A stretch of DNA of 42,550 bases from Candidatus Sphingobacterium stercorigallinarum. GTDB taxonomy: Bacteria > Bacteroidota > Bacteroidia > Sphingobacteriales > Sphingobacteriaceae. Below, piece after piece: positions 16,498 to 25,471 of the stretch; within the stretch, counting starts at the first letter, position 1; every line of letters begins with the position of its first letter. Below the pieces are notes generated by a model. It was given only the letters and a program-made list of their open reading frames with translations. It had not been told where the DNA came from and did not search any database. Both the position numbers and the translations under genes were made by a program. Location: assembly GCA_019115805.1 (NCBI GenBank), contig DXCW01000175.1, forward strand, positions 1 to 42,550. Reading direction: 5' to 3'.

Positions 16498-17474
16498 CAA
16501 CGGGTGCGGTCCAATAAGGCCTGAGCAAGATCTTTTAATTCCTGTTTCCTAGTCTCATCCACTTCGATTCGATCTAATTTACTGTAAGCCAACTCCATAT
16601 AACGCACCTTCAATTCCTCCGCATATTGATCGACCGATAATTTAAGGTAAAGTGCTTTCATGCGATCTATTTTTTCCAAAGGTGCCATCTGATCTGAGGA
16701 GAGCAATAGGTTAAACTCATTGCGGTCATCCCCTCGGACGAGTGATTCGGTACGTATGGCCAAAATGGTTTTCTTATTTGACAAGATATCTCCTCCCGAT
16801 TGCTTTCCAAAATCAGCGGGATCCCCATATACATCTAAGAAATCATCTTGTAACTGGAATGCAATACCAATCGCCTCTCCGAACTGATAAAGTAACTCCT
16901 GTTGCGCGGACGGAGCGTCGGCCATGATCGCCCCCATTTGTAGCGCCCCCCCTAACAACACCGAGGTTTTAAGCCGGATCATTTCAATGTAATCCGCTTC
17001 GCTAACCGAAGCCCGCCGTTCGAAGTCCATATCCAATTGTTGCCCTTCACAAACTTCTAACGCCACTCGCCCAAACACCGTCAACAAATCCGGCACATGC
17101 TGATTCGGACACTTTGCAAGCTCCTGATACGCCCGAACCAACAACGCATCGCCGGACAGTATCGCGACGTTATCGTTCCACTTTTGGTGTACAGTTTCTT
17201 TTCCCCTCCTTAACGGTGCGCGGTCCATGATGTCGTCGTGGATAAGTGAAAAATTATGAAAATATTCGATGGCCACGCTTGCCGGGAGCACCCTATCTAA
17301 ATCGGATTCGCCAAAAAGTTTGGCTCCCATGAGTACTAAAACAGGCCGAATGCGCTTTCCAGATAGCGAAAGAATATATCGAATGGGATCATACAGATCA
17401 GCCGGAGAATCTGGGAATTCCGCTAGATTCAGCGCCTGAGTAATTTTTATACCGTAAGGATGACTTGCAAACAT
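16497..17474 (-). CDS. Polyprenyl (isoprenyl diphosphate) synthase
   Basis: A 325-residue trans-isoprenyl diphosphate synthase. The first aspartate-rich motif DDIMD is at 80-84 (LIHDDIMDRAPLRRG) and the second DDFLD at 210-214 (FQLQDDFLDVYGD), both needed for Mg2+ and allylic substrate. GKRIRPVL at 39-46 binds isopentenyl diphosphate. The residues before the first motif (EYFHNFSLIHDD) include aromatics, as in enzymes that stop at short chains (FPP or GGPP), though chain length cannot be fixed by eye. Start chosen at ATG 17474 rather than the GTG at 17510. It makes precursors for quinones or carotenoids. yafV follows on the same strand. Confidence 0.9.
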   Translation of the reverse strand: MFASHPYGIKITQALNLAEFPDSPADLYDPIRYILSLSGKRIRPVLVLMGAKLFGESDLDRVLPASVAIEYFHNFSLIHDDIMDRAPLRRGKETVHQKWNDNVAILSGDALLVRAYQELAKCPNQHVPDLLTVFGRVALEVCEGQQLDMDFERRASVSEADYIEMIRLKTSVLLGGALQMGAIMADAPSAQQELLYQFGEAIGIAFQLQDDFLDVYGDPADFGKQSGGDILSNKKTILAIRTESLVRGDDRNEFNLLLSSDQMAPLEKIDRMKALYLKLSVDQYAEELKVRYMELAYSKLDRIEVDETRKQELKDLAQALLDRTR

Positions 17475-17667
17475 ATTGTTATAAATAAGCACGAAGATAA
17501 GAAATTGCACGCAATCCGGATACGCACATATTCTTCAACCGGTCACTCCATAACACACCAATCAGCGTCTGGGAATAACTTCTTTAACATAATCTATCCC
17601 GCAACCGCTCTGCTTATCTTCCCTATTCTGTAATTATCCGTAACTTGCTTACGCAAAAAAACACGAC

Positions 17668-18831
17668 ATGCGCATATTGATTATTCATAACCAATACCAA
17701 CACACTGGAGGTGAAGATGTTGTAGTCGAACAGGAGGTAAAACATCTTAGCGAGACGCATGAAGTTGAGCTTTACCAAGTGAAAAACCAGAAAGGAACTA
17801 AAGGTTACTTCCAATATTTCCTTTATCCTTTTAATTGGACTGAGACGAAGGGTGTCTCTCAGGTGCTGGATCGTTTTAAGCCTGATCTGGTTCACATACA
17901 CAACTTACATTATGCCATCGGTCCTGGTATGCTCCGGTATATCAAGAAGAAGCACTCCGTTCCTGTGGTGATGACGCTGCACAATTTCCGGCTGCTATGC
18001 CCATCTGCGACATTATTCTTCCAAGGCCATCTATTCTTAAACTCGCTTTCCGAAGATTTTCCTTGGACTGCGGTGAAAAGAAAGGTACTTGAGCATTCAT
18101 TTTTGAAAACGTTTTGGACCGCGGCAACCTACTGGCTACATAAAAAACTCGGAACATTTCAACAGGTTGATCGCTACATTTTATTATCCGCATATTCCAG
18201 CAATTTGTTCAAAAAATCCACGCTCGCTTTACCTGAAGATAAAATGCGTATCAAGCCGAATTTCGTCGAGTGGAACGAGCAGCCTAGTAGCCAGCACACC
18301 GAAGACTTCGTCTATGCGGGTCGATTATCAGAAGAAAAAGGGATTCTTCCCTTGTTACATGCCTGGAAGGCCACAAACTTCCGTATAAAGGTCTTTGGGA
18401 CGGGTCCACTTCTAGAAGAAGTCAAAGAAATCGCCAAACACAACCCGCATATCACTTTTTACGGACATCAAGATCGATCGGTCGTCCAAGCACATATAGC
18501 CACCTGTTCGGCAGTCATTGTACCGTCCTTATGTTACGAAACAATGCCGTTATCGGTTCTGGAAGCTTTCGCTCAAGGCATACCTGTACTGGCTAGCCAA
18601 ATTGGTATTTTAGCCGAAATCATTGTACCTTTACATACCGGGTTACTCTTTGATCCTCACAATCACCCGCAGTTGATAAAAACCTTGGTAGAATGGAAGA
18701 GCTTGCCGCAGGAGAAGCTTATGGCCATTCGACAGAATTGCAGAAAAGAGTACCTCGAAAAATACAGTAAACACCAAGTGATGGAACAATTGGAAAACAT
18801 CTACTTAGAGTTGTTATCTACATCAAAATAA
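17668..18831 (+). CDS. Glycosyltransferase family 4
   Basis: A 387-residue GT-B glycosyltransferase. The N-terminal acceptor domain starts MRILIIHNQYQHTGGEDVVV and contains DLVHIHNLHY and TLHNFRLLC, typical of GT4 enzymes of capsule or O-antigen clusters. The C-terminal donor domain shows YAGRLSEEKGI, the glycine-rich VFGTGPLLEEV, and the E-x7-E motif as VPSLCYETMPLSVLEAFAQGIPVL, where both glutamates are present. No membrane segment. It lies between the polyprenyl synthase (divergent) and the DUF59 gene (6 nt downstream, same strand). It is apart from the glycosyltransferase cluster at the left end; substrate unknown. Confidence 0.9.
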   Translation: MRILIIHNQYQHTGGEDVVVEQEVKHLSETHEVELYQVKNQKGTKGYFQYFLYPFNWTETKGVSQVLDRFKPDLVHIHNLHYAIGPGMLRYIKKKHSVPVVMTLHNFRLLCPSATLFFQGHLFLNSLSEDFPWTAVKRKVLEHSFLKTFWTAATYWLHKKLGTFQQVDRYILLSAYSSNLFKKSTLALPEDKMRIKPNFVEWNEQPSSQHTEDFVYAGRLSEEKGILPLLHAWKATNFRIKVFGTGPLLEEVKEIAKHNPHITFYGHQDRSVVQAHIATCSAVIVPSLCYETMPLSVLEAFAQGIPVLASQIGILAEIIVPLHTGLLFDPHNHPQLIKTLVEWKSLPQEKLMAIRQNCRKEYLEKYSKHQVMEQLENIYLELLSTSK

Positions 18832-18837
18832 AAGCAT

Positions 18838-19167
18838 ATGAATATCATTATAATGGACAAATTGGGCTTGGCCCCGCAAATTTTAGAAGCACTATCTTCC
18901 GTGGTTGATCCCGAGCTAAAGCCAGCGAGCATTGTCGACTTAGGCTTGGTTTATGAAGTCATCACAAAGGAAAACAAACAGGCGAAGATTGTCATGACGC
19001 TAACCGCACCAGCGTGTCCTGTTGCGGGGGAACTTATGAATGAAGTTCAACAAAAAGTGTCGCAAATCGACGGGATCGACGAGGCCATTGTTGAGCTGAC
19101 TTTCGATCCGCCATGGACAAGAGACATGATGAGCGAAGAGGCCAAATTGGAATTGGGCTTTTTGTAA
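18838..19167 (+). CDS. DUF59 (MIP18-like) iron-sulfur cluster assembly factor
   Basis: A 109-residue single-domain DUF59 protein. The core has VVDPELKPASIVDLGLVYEV (about 22-41), LTAPACPVAGEL with C60 as the reactive cysteine, and the closing ELTFDPPWTRDMMSEEAKLELGF, all diagnostic of the SufT/PaaD/MIP18 group that helps mature Fe-S proteins. A second possible start is the Met at position 6. It follows the GT4 gene after 6 nt and may share its mRNA, but its usual neighbours (suf genes) are not in the window. Convergent with uvrC. Confidence 0.88.
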   Translation: MNIIIMDKLGLAPQILEALSSVVDPELKPASIVDLGLVYEVITKENKQAKIVMTLTAPACPVAGELMNEVQQKVSQIDGIDEAIVELTFDPPWTRDMMSEEAKLELGFL

Positions 19168-19174
19168 GACTAGT

Positions 19175-20998
19175 TTAGTCCTTCTGTTTGGGCAGGGACT
19201 GACCGGCAAAATACTGCCGAAGCGACTGGAGCTGCTTGGCCGAAATAACCTTCCGTAGTTCGAGGTCAGGCGCTTCTCTAACTTTCTTCACTGACCTAAA
19301 GGTTTTTAGCAGTTTATCGACAGACACTTTTCCTAAGCCCGGGATACGATCCAGTTCAGAAACGAAGGTTTTTCGACTTCGTTGATTTCTGTGAAACGTT
19401 ATACCGAAGCGATGCGCTTCGTCGCGAAGATGTTGTATCACTCGGAGGGTTTCCGATTTCTTATCTAGGTACAGAGGAAACTGATCTCCCGGATAATAGA
19501 TTTCCTCCAGCCTTTCAGCAATACCAATCACCGTAACCTGCTTTTCAATTCCTAGTAATTTCAAGCTTTTTAATGCGGCGCTCAGCTGCCCTTTTCCTCC
19601 ATCAATAACAATCAGTTGAGGTAAAGATTGATCTTCATCCAAAACACGCCGATACCGCCGAAAGACAGCCTCTTCCATAGTGGCAAAATCGTTCGGTCCC
19701 TCGACTGTTTTCACATTAAAGTGCCTATAGTCTTTTTTTGACGGCTTCGCATCTTTAAACACCACGATAGCCGAAACAGGATAGGCTCCTTGAATATTGG
19801 AATTATCGAAACACTCCATATGTCTCGGCAGTTCCTTGAGGCGCAGATCCTTTTGGATCTTTGCTAACAAACGTTCCGTTTTAAGCTCTGGATTCAAGCG
19901 CTCGTAATGGGTCATGCGCTCTTTTTTGAAATATGCAACATTCTTTAGTGATAGATCTAAAAGCTTACGCTTATCCCCAGCCTTCGGTATCACAAAGCGC
20001 AGCTCATTTGTCCCCTCGATATCCAGTTCAAACGGAACAATAATTTCGCTAGCTTGACTGCGGAACTTCGATCTAAGTCGTTGGATCGCCAGTGACAACA
20101 ACTCCACGTCGGTCTCATCCAATTTCTTTTTCAGCTCTACGGTTTGGGTCTGGATCACCATCCCATTCACTACTTTCAAGAAGTTAACGAACGCAAAATT
20201 ATCCTCCGAAGCGATACTGAATACATCCACATTGCTGATCGAAGCGCTCACTACGGTGGATCGACTTTGATAGTTTGACAATTTATCGAGCTTGACTTTA
20301 GCCCGATGCGCACTTTCAAAATCCATCGCCTCGGCCGCCGCCTTAATCTGCTCTTTCAATCGACTAGTAACCACAGTGATTTTTCCATTCAGGATATCTT
20401 TTATATCCGAGAGGTTGCGATCGTAATCCTCCTCAGTCTGGTAACTTTCACAAGGGCCTTTACAATTACCCAATTGATATTCCAAGCAAACTTTGTACTT
20501 GCCTTTTTCAATATTCTCCCTGGATAAATTCAAATTACAGGTTCGTAATGGAAACAATTCGCGTATCATATCAAGTATAATATGCATCATCCCCACGGAT
20601 GCGTACGGACCGTAGTATTTTGAGCCGTCTTTGACATATTTTCGCGTCCAGAAAACACGTGGAAAATGTTCGTTTTTAATCACAATCCAAGGATATGTTT
20701 TATCGTCCTTGAGCAGGATATTGTAACGCGGTTGGTGCTTCTTAATCAAGTTGTTTTCCAACAACCAAGCATCAATTTCCGTATCCACTATCGTGAACGC
20801 AATGCGGTTAATTTTTCGAACCAATACCTTGGTCTTACTATTGAGTTGCCGATCATTGGTAAAATACGAACCGACTCGATTCCGTAGATTTTTCGCCTTA
20901 CCCACATAGATAAGCGAATCGTCTTTATCAAAATATTGGTAGACCCCCGGTTTTCTCGGTATTTTCGTTAACTCTTCTTTATAATCGAACTCTTTCAT
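19175..20998 (-). CDS. uvrC: Excinuclease ABC subunit C
   Basis: A 607-residue UvrC, the nuclease subunit that makes both incisions in nucleotide excision repair. The N-terminal GIY-YIG domain is visible as KPGVYQYFDKDDSLIYVGKAKNLRNR (in two parts, about 16-41). The UvrB-binding segment (IKAAAEAMDFESAHRAKVKLDKL) lies near residue 200. The C-terminal RNase H-like endonuclease has CFDNSNIQGAYPVSAIVVF and VIDGGKGQLSAAL, and a helix-hairpin-helix pair follows (IPGLGKVSVDKLLKTF). I set the start at ATG 20998; an upstream TTG would add 13 residues lying in the terminator of the preceding gene. Normal length for the family. Confidence 0.95.
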   Translation of the reverse strand: MKEFDYKEELTKIPRKPGVYQYFDKDDSLIYVGKAKNLRNRVGSYFTNDRQLNSKTKVLVRKINRIAFTIVDTEIDAWLLENNLIKKHQPRYNILLKDDKTYPWIVIKNEHFPRVFWTRKYVKDGSKYYGPYASVGMMHIILDMIRELFPLRTCNLNLSRENIEKGKYKVCLEYQLGNCKGPCESYQTEEDYDRNLSDIKDILNGKITVVTSRLKEQIKAAAEAMDFESAHRAKVKLDKLSNYQSRSTVVSASISNVDVFSIASEDNFAFVNFLKVVNGMVIQTQTVELKKKLDETDVELLSLAIQRLRSKFRSQASEIIVPFELDIEGTNELRFVIPKAGDKRKLLDLSLKNVAYFKKERMTHYERLNPELKTERLLAKIQKDLRLKELPRHMECFDNSNIQGAYPVSAIVVFKDAKPSKKDYRHFNVKTVEGPNDFATMEEAVFRRYRRVLDEDQSLPQLIVIDGGKGQLSAALKSLKLLGIEKQVTVIGIAERLEEIYYPGDQFPLYLDKKSETLRVIQHLRDEAHRFGITFHRNQRSRKTFVSELDRIPGLGKVSVDKLLKTFRSVKKVREAPDLELRKVISAKQLQSLRQYFAGQSLPKQKD

Positions 20999-21001
20999 AG
21001 T

Positions 21002-21046
21002 GGAAAAACAAAAAAACCAGACCCTGAACTTCGCCAAAGGTCTGGT
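21002..21046 (-). terminator. Intrinsic terminator after PBP1A gene
   Basis: Minus strand: ACCAGACC and GGTCTGGT form a perfect 8-bp stem around a 15-nt loop, followed by TTTTTTTG and more T. It lies between the PBP1A stop (21067) and the uvrC start (20998), so uvrC probably needs its own transcription start or read-through. Confidence 0.85.
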
Positions 21047-21066
21047 CTATTTTATCAAAGAAAGTT

Positions 21067-23331
21067 CTAGAAACCTAGGCGATCATCTTCTATAAGTTGA
21101 GAATCAGCTTTTGCCGGATCATTGCCATAGAATTGTGAAAAATTTGCACAATCCATCTCGAATCGCGTAATACCACCCGGCGGCTCTGGAAAATCTTCTT
21201 GCGAGTAATTCAAATCTTTATCAGCGAAAACTTTTCTCATAAACAGTCCAAATACCGGCATCGCTGCGGCAGCCCCCTGTCCATATCGCATGCTGCTAAA
21301 ACTAATGCCACGGTCTTCTGCGCCGGTCCAAACTCCAGCAACAAGCTCCGGCGTGATGCCAATAAACCAAGCATCCGAATTGCGGTTCGTCGTACCGGTC
21401 TTGCCACCAATTGGATTTTTCAATCCTCCAAAGTTCGGATCCCAACGCAATCGAGATCCAGTTCCTCCGTCCACTACCCCTTTCAGCATATCAACCATAG
21501 CATAAGCAGTCTCACTGTTCAGCGCTTTTAGGACCTTTGGTGCTTTCTCATAAATTAGCGCTCCATTTTTGTCTTCAACGCGCAAAATCATGATGGGTTC
21601 TACCCAGGTACCTTGATTCACGAAAGCAGAATACGCTCCGACCATATCATAAAGTGATGCATCGTACGAACCCAAGGCAATCGAAAGATTACTCGGAATA
21701 TTTGACGTGACGCCCATTCGCTTATTCAAGTCAGCCACATTTGCCGCTCCGACTTCATTAATCAAATACGCAGTCGCGTAGTTTTGTGAATATTTAATGG
21801 CATTTTTCAGGGTGATGGGGTCTCCGCCCTGCACGGAGCCTCTCGGGGTCCAAGTGCCACCATAGGTCCGACTGTGGTTAGGAATAGACACGCATGGACC
21901 GTACCCATTATCAATGGCATAGGCGTAAACAAATGGTTTGGCTAACGACCCCACTTGCCGTGTTCCCCTTTTTACCTGATCATATTTAAAATGTTCGAAA
22001 TCGATCCCACCAACCCAAGCACGAATATATCCCGTCTGTGGTTCCATCGCCATCATTGAGTTTCTCAGAAAGAGTTTCATGTATCTTACGGAATCCATTG
22101 GGGTCATAGTGGTATCCACGTTTCCCTCCCAAGTGAACAATTCCATTGGCACCTTTTTATCGAACTCCTCTCGAATTTCCGACTCCGAGTACCCATCGGC
22201 TTTCAATACACGATACCGATCTGAGCGCTTCATCCCAATATCCAATAGTTTTGCGTTCTCGCCCGTAAAAGCATCCCGTCGCGCCCACTGCTTATCAAAC
22301 TCACCCTGCAGTCGTTTCATCCACTCCTTCTGGGCTTCTTCCGCGTACTGCTGCATGGTATAGTTAATCGGTGTATACACTTTTAACCCATCCCGATCTA
22401 AGTCATAAGGTGTACCATCAGGTTTGGTGATCGCCAAACGTTGAAATTCTTTTTTGATTTCCTCTTTAAGGACCGCCCGAAAATACGGTGCGAGACCTTC
22501 ACCATAATGCGTAATGGTAAGCTTTAATCCCAGCGGTTCCTCACGATACGTTTCATACTCTTCACTCGTAATAAAATTCTGGTCCCGCATCGCCTTCAAG
22601 ACCAAATTCCGCCTGTTTATCGCATTTTCTGGATAACGTACTGGTGAATAAATCCCAGGTCCTTTCAACATACCTACCAATAACGCGGATTGCGCCGGCG
22701 TCAACTGGTCGGGGGTTGTATTGAAAAAAGTACGTGCGGCTGACTTGATACCAAACGTATTATAGGCTCCGAAATCGACCGTATTAAAATACATCATCAC
22801 GATTTCTTCTTTCGTATAATTGCGCTCCAAACGCACCGCAGTGATCCATTCCTGAAACTTCTGCATGATCCGCTTCAATGAGTTTCTTTCTCGTTTCTCC
22901 GAAAACAAATTGAGCGCCAGTTGCTGAGTAATGGTACTTCCTCCTTGTTTATCCCCAGCCAGCGTCAAAAGGATAGTGGAGATGGTTCTCGAATAATCGA
23001 TCCCCGAATGCTCATAAAATCGTTTATCTTCAATTGAAACTAACGCATGAACTAAGGAAGGTGCAAGCTCGCTATACTTCACATTGGAGCGATTGTGTAC
23101 AAAATAAGTCCCTAAGACCTTATTATCATCAGTGATGATTTCCGATGCTAAATTACTTTTGGGATTCTCCAAGTCCTTAAAGGACGGGAGTTTTCCAAAC
23201 AGTCCAATTCTTACACTAACCAAGAACAGTACTGCTATCAGTACGACACCAATAAGAATCTTCCAAAAGATCCCGTTATAGCGCCGCACGTCCTCTTCTG
23301 TCAACTTATTACTTTTTGATTCTCTCTTCAT
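21067..23331 (-). CDS. Class A penicillin-binding protein 1A
   Basis: A 754-residue bifunctional peptidoglycan synthase. A cytoplasmic tail and one membrane helix (about 22-40) are followed by the GT51 transglycosylase domain with SIEDKRFYEHSGID (catalytic Glu at 101), GGSTITQQLALNLF (130-143) and the RKxxE-like KRIMQKFQEW. The transpeptidase domain has the SxxK motif GSLAKPF (S462, K465), SQN at 515-517 and KTGTTNRNSDAWF (644-656). All penicillin-binding motifs are present, so it should be active. Periplasmic. Minus-strand TATTTTTG at 23422-23429 may be its -7 box. An intrinsic terminator follows. Confidence 0.94.
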   Translation of the reverse strand: MKRESKSNKLTEEDVRRYNGIFWKILIGVVLIAVLFLVSVRIGLFGKLPSFKDLENPKSNLASEIITDDNKVLGTYFVHNRSNVKYSELAPSLVHALVSIEDKRFYEHSGIDYSRTISTILLTLAGDKQGGSTITQQLALNLFSEKRERNSLKRIMQKFQEWITAVRLERNYTKEEIVMMYFNTVDFGAYNTFGIKSAARTFFNTTPDQLTPAQSALLVGMLKGPGIYSPVRYPENAINRRNLVLKAMRDQNFITSEEYETYREEPLGLKLTITHYGEGLAPYFRAVLKEEIKKEFQRLAITKPDGTPYDLDRDGLKVYTPINYTMQQYAEEAQKEWMKRLQGEFDKQWARRDAFTGENAKLLDIGMKRSDRYRVLKADGYSESEIREEFDKKVPMELFTWEGNVDTTMTPMDSVRYMKLFLRNSMMAMEPQTGYIRAWVGGIDFEHFKYDQVKRGTRQVGSLAKPFVYAYAIDNGYGPCVSIPNHSRTYGGTWTPRGSVQGGDPITLKNAIKYSQNYATAYLINEVGAANVADLNKRMGVTSNIPSNLSIALGSYDASLYDMVGAYSAFVNQGTWVEPIMILRVEDKNGALIYEKAPKVLKALNSETAYAMVDMLKGVVDGGTGSRLRWDPNFGGLKNPIGGKTGTTNRNSDAWFIGITPELVAGVWTGAEDRGISFSSMRYGQGAAAAMPVFGLFMRKVFADKDLNYSQEDFPEPPGGITRFEMDCANFSQFYGNDPAKADSQLIEDDRLGF

Positions 23332-23631
23332 TGATTCTTTTCCTGTGAACAGGCTTTTACACCACCTTTATGTCGCAATCAGCTAATAACAGGAAATGTG
23401 CCAAAGCTCTGTGAGCAACAACAAAAATACCATAATTTTTCCGATCTCCTTATATCTTACGAATAAGTTAAAAAATCTCTTTTCACCAAAATCGGAAAAC
23501 AACCTGCTTATAATGAGTCTGGATTTCAACTGAAGCACCACGTATGACAATAAAAACAACTGAAATCATCTTGTTGAACGTCGAGACTATTTGTATCAAA
23601 ATATGCCACAAATAATTATCTTAGTTCCTTC
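23332..23631. other. Divergent intergenic region between PBP1A and the MFS exporter
   Basis: No gene seen. It holds the probable PBP1A -7 box TATTTTTG (minus strand, 23422-23429) and a TATCTTAG element at 23617-23624 eight nt before the MFS ATG. The 8-mer CAACTGAA occurs twice (23527-23534 and 23557-23564), and the outer parts also form GATTTCA...TGAAATC (23522-23528 and 23561-23567), a possible regulator site for the exporter. A 23-codon frame at 23544 has no supporting signal. Confidence 0.4.
23422..23429 (-). promoter_or_regulatory. -7 promoter element of the PBP1A gene
   Basis: Minus-strand TATTTTTG, an exact TAnnTTTG match, 91 nt upstream of the PBP1A ATG. A -33 TTTG is not evident at the expected spacing. 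Confidence 0.35.
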
Positions 23632-24852
23632 ATGCCCAATCGTCACAGAAAAGCCGGCTTACTTTTTATTTTTCTCACTGTAGTATTAGACTCCATTGGG
23701 CTTGGGATCATTATACCCGTTATGCCTGCACTAATTAAAGAGCTCATCAATGGAGATCTCAGTCAGGCATCGTCTTACGGTGGATGGCTGACCTTCTGTT
23801 ATGCGTTTATGCAGTTCTTTTTCGCGTCGGTGCTTGGGAACCTCAGCGACCATTATGGCCGACGTCCAGTACTGCTTTGTTCACTTTTCGGGTTTACCAT
23901 AAACTACTTAATCATCGGATTCGCCCCTTCCATTTTTTGGCTTTTCGCAGGTAGGTTAGTCGCCGGAATAACTGGTGCCAGCCACACTGTTGCAGCCGCT
24001 TATATCGCTGATGTGTCGACACCAGAAGATAAGGCTCAAAACTTCGGCCTTTTGGGTGCGGCGTTCGGTTTGGGTTTTATTATTGGTCCGGTTGCGGGTG
24101 GAATTCTTGGCCATTACGGCCCACGGCATCCTTTTTTTGCAGCCGCCGGACTCACCTTCGTAAATTTTTTATACGGGTATTTTATTATCCCGGAATCCCT
24201 CCCCAAAAAGCAAAGACGACGTTTTCATTGGAAAAATGCGAATCCCGTAGGCAGCTTCAATCACCTCAAACGCTATCCCATTATACTCCCGCTGGTTGCA
24301 TGTATATTTTTAATAAATATAGCCGCCCACTCGGTTCAAAGTAGTTGGTCGTATTACACGATGGAGAAATTCAAATGGGATGAACGCATGGTGGGGTACT
24401 CTCTAGGATTTATCGGTGTTTTATTGACGCTAGTGCAAGCTGGATTGATTCGGCTAATTATCCCGAAACTAGGTCTACCAAAAAGCATTCTCCTTGGACT
24501 TCTTTTTATCTCCGTTTCGCTGTTTGCTATCGGCGCTGCCCAATCAACTCTTTGGCTCTTTATCGTCAGTATATTTTATGTCTGCGGCGGCATTGCAGGC
24601 CCAGCTATACAAAGTAGTATCTCTAATCTAACACCAGCCAATCAACAGGGCCAAATTCAAGGGGCAATAACGAGTGTAGTCAGCGTGACTGCTATCTTCG
24701 GTCCAGTACTCATGACCTCTTTATTTTCATACTTTACACAATCTCACGGCACCATCTATTTTCCTGGAGCACCTTTTTACTTGGGCGGCACCTTGGTGTT
24801 AGTGGCCCTGCTGATTGCATGGAACTATTTTAGAGGAAACACCAAACACTAG
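23632..24852 (+). CDS. MFS transporter, TetA (TCR/Tet)-like drug:H+ antiporter
   Basis: A 406-residue major facilitator with about 12 helices. It has the antiporter signatures: motif A between helices 2 and 3 (LGNLSDHYGRRPVLL), the D-R patterns in GRLVAGITGAS, and motif C in helix 5 (GFIIGPVAGGILG). The start MPNRHRKAGLLFIFLTVVLDSIGLGIIIPVMP resembles TetA and the TCR/Tet subfamily. It is therefore probably a proton-driven exporter of small hydrophobic compounds. Whether it exports tetracycline cannot be told; chromosomal homologues in this phylum are often unrelated to resistance. Its stop overlaps the convergent ispF gene by 4 nt. Confidence 0.9.
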   Translation: MPNRHRKAGLLFIFLTVVLDSIGLGIIIPVMPALIKELINGDLSQASSYGGWLTFCYAFMQFFFASVLGNLSDHYGRRPVLLCSLFGFTINYLIIGFAPSIFWLFAGRLVAGITGASHTVAAAYIADVSTPEDKAQNFGLLGAAFGLGFIIGPVAGGILGHYGPRHPFFAAAGLTFVNFLYGYFIIPESLPKKQRRRFHWKNANPVGSFNHLKRYPIILPLVACIFLINIAAHSVQSSWSYYTMEKFKWDERMVGYSLGFIGVLLTLVQAGLIRLIIPKLGLPKSILLGLLFISVSLFAIGAAQSTLWLFIVSIFYVCGGIAGPAIQSSISNLTPANQQGQIQGAITSVVSVTAIFGPVLMTSLFSYFTQSHGTIYFPGAPFYLGGTLVLVALLIAWNYFRGNTKH

Positions 24853-25334
24853 CCAACCTTCTGCAACAAGCAAACGGCGTACGCCACCACCCCTTCTCCC
24901 CGTCCGATAAATCCCATTTGCTCATTTGTAGTTGCCTTAATAGAGACGTCGTCTACATCCAAATCAGCAGCAGCAGCTAAATTACTTTTCATCTGTTGGA
25001 TGTACGGCTTAATCTTAGGGGCCTCTAAACAAAGCATACCATCAATATTGCCAATTTCCCATCCTTTCTCTCGAACCATCTTAGCGCACTGTGAAAGTAA
25101 ATCCAAACTGTTAGCCCCTTTCCAACGCTCGTCGGTGTTGGGAAAATGAAATCCAATATCCTCCAAATTAGCCGCTCCCAAAATTGCGTCGCTAATCGCG
25201 TGCGCCAAGACATCCGCATCTGAATGTCCAAACGCACCGGAATGGTGATCCAAAGTAACTCCACCAACTATAAAAGGATGACCATCCTTCATCTGATGTA
25301 CATCGAAACCAAAACCTACTTTAATCTTCATCAT
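24849..25334 (-). CDS. ispF: 2-C-methyl-D-erythritol 2,4-cyclodiphosphate synthase
   Basis: A 161-residue IspF that cyclises CDP-ME 2-phosphate in the MEP isoprenoid pathway. The zinc ligands are seen as D11 and H13 in GFGFDVH and H45 in HSDADVLAHA. The substrate loop DIGFHFPNTDERW and the C-terminal IKATTNEQMGFIGRGEG complete the signature. Length is standard. Two ATGs in tandem (25334, 25331) are possible starts. A TATATTCG element ends only 4 nt before the first, so the message may be leaderless. Tail-to-tail overlap with the MFS gene (4 nt). Confidence 0.95.
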   Translation of the reverse strand: MMKIKVGFGFDVHQMKDGHPFIVGGVTLDHHSGAFGHSDADVLAHAISDAILGAANLEDIGFHFPNTDERWKGANSLDLLSQCAKMVREKGWEIGNIDGMLCLEAPKIKPYIQQMKSNLAAAADLDVDDVSIKATTNEQMGFIGRGEGVVAYAVCLLQKVG

Positions 25335-25338
25335 AGGG

Positions 25339-25346
25339 CGAATATA
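25339..25346 (-). promoter_or_regulatory. -7-like element 4 nt before ispF
   Basis: TATATTCG on the minus strand (TAnnTTTG with one mismatch), with 4 nt to the ATG at 25334. The -33 box is not clear. Confidence 0.3.
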
Positions 25347-25414
25347 CTGAATTAGCGTTAAGAAAACAGATTAATTATCCTAGCATGCCTGTCGTTCTTC
25401 GACGACGAATCTTC

Positions 25415-25445
25415 CAATAAAAAAGGGACACATCTACGTGTCCCT
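25415..25445 (-). terminator. Intrinsic terminator after the GT5-like gene
   Basis: Minus strand: AGGGACAC-GTAGAT-GTGTCCCT, a perfect 8-bp stem with 6-nt loop, followed by TTTTTATTGG. It lies 27 nt past the stop of the GT5-like gene. It also isolates that gene from ispF. Confidence 0.88.
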
Positions 25446-25471
25446 CCTTAACTAATTTTTTGTCCAGCAAG

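Noticed and set aside
23544..23615. A 23-codon frame upstream of the MFS gene, considered as a regulatory leader peptide
   Set aside because: No ribosome site, no repeated codons, and no hairpin switching structure between it and the MFS start.
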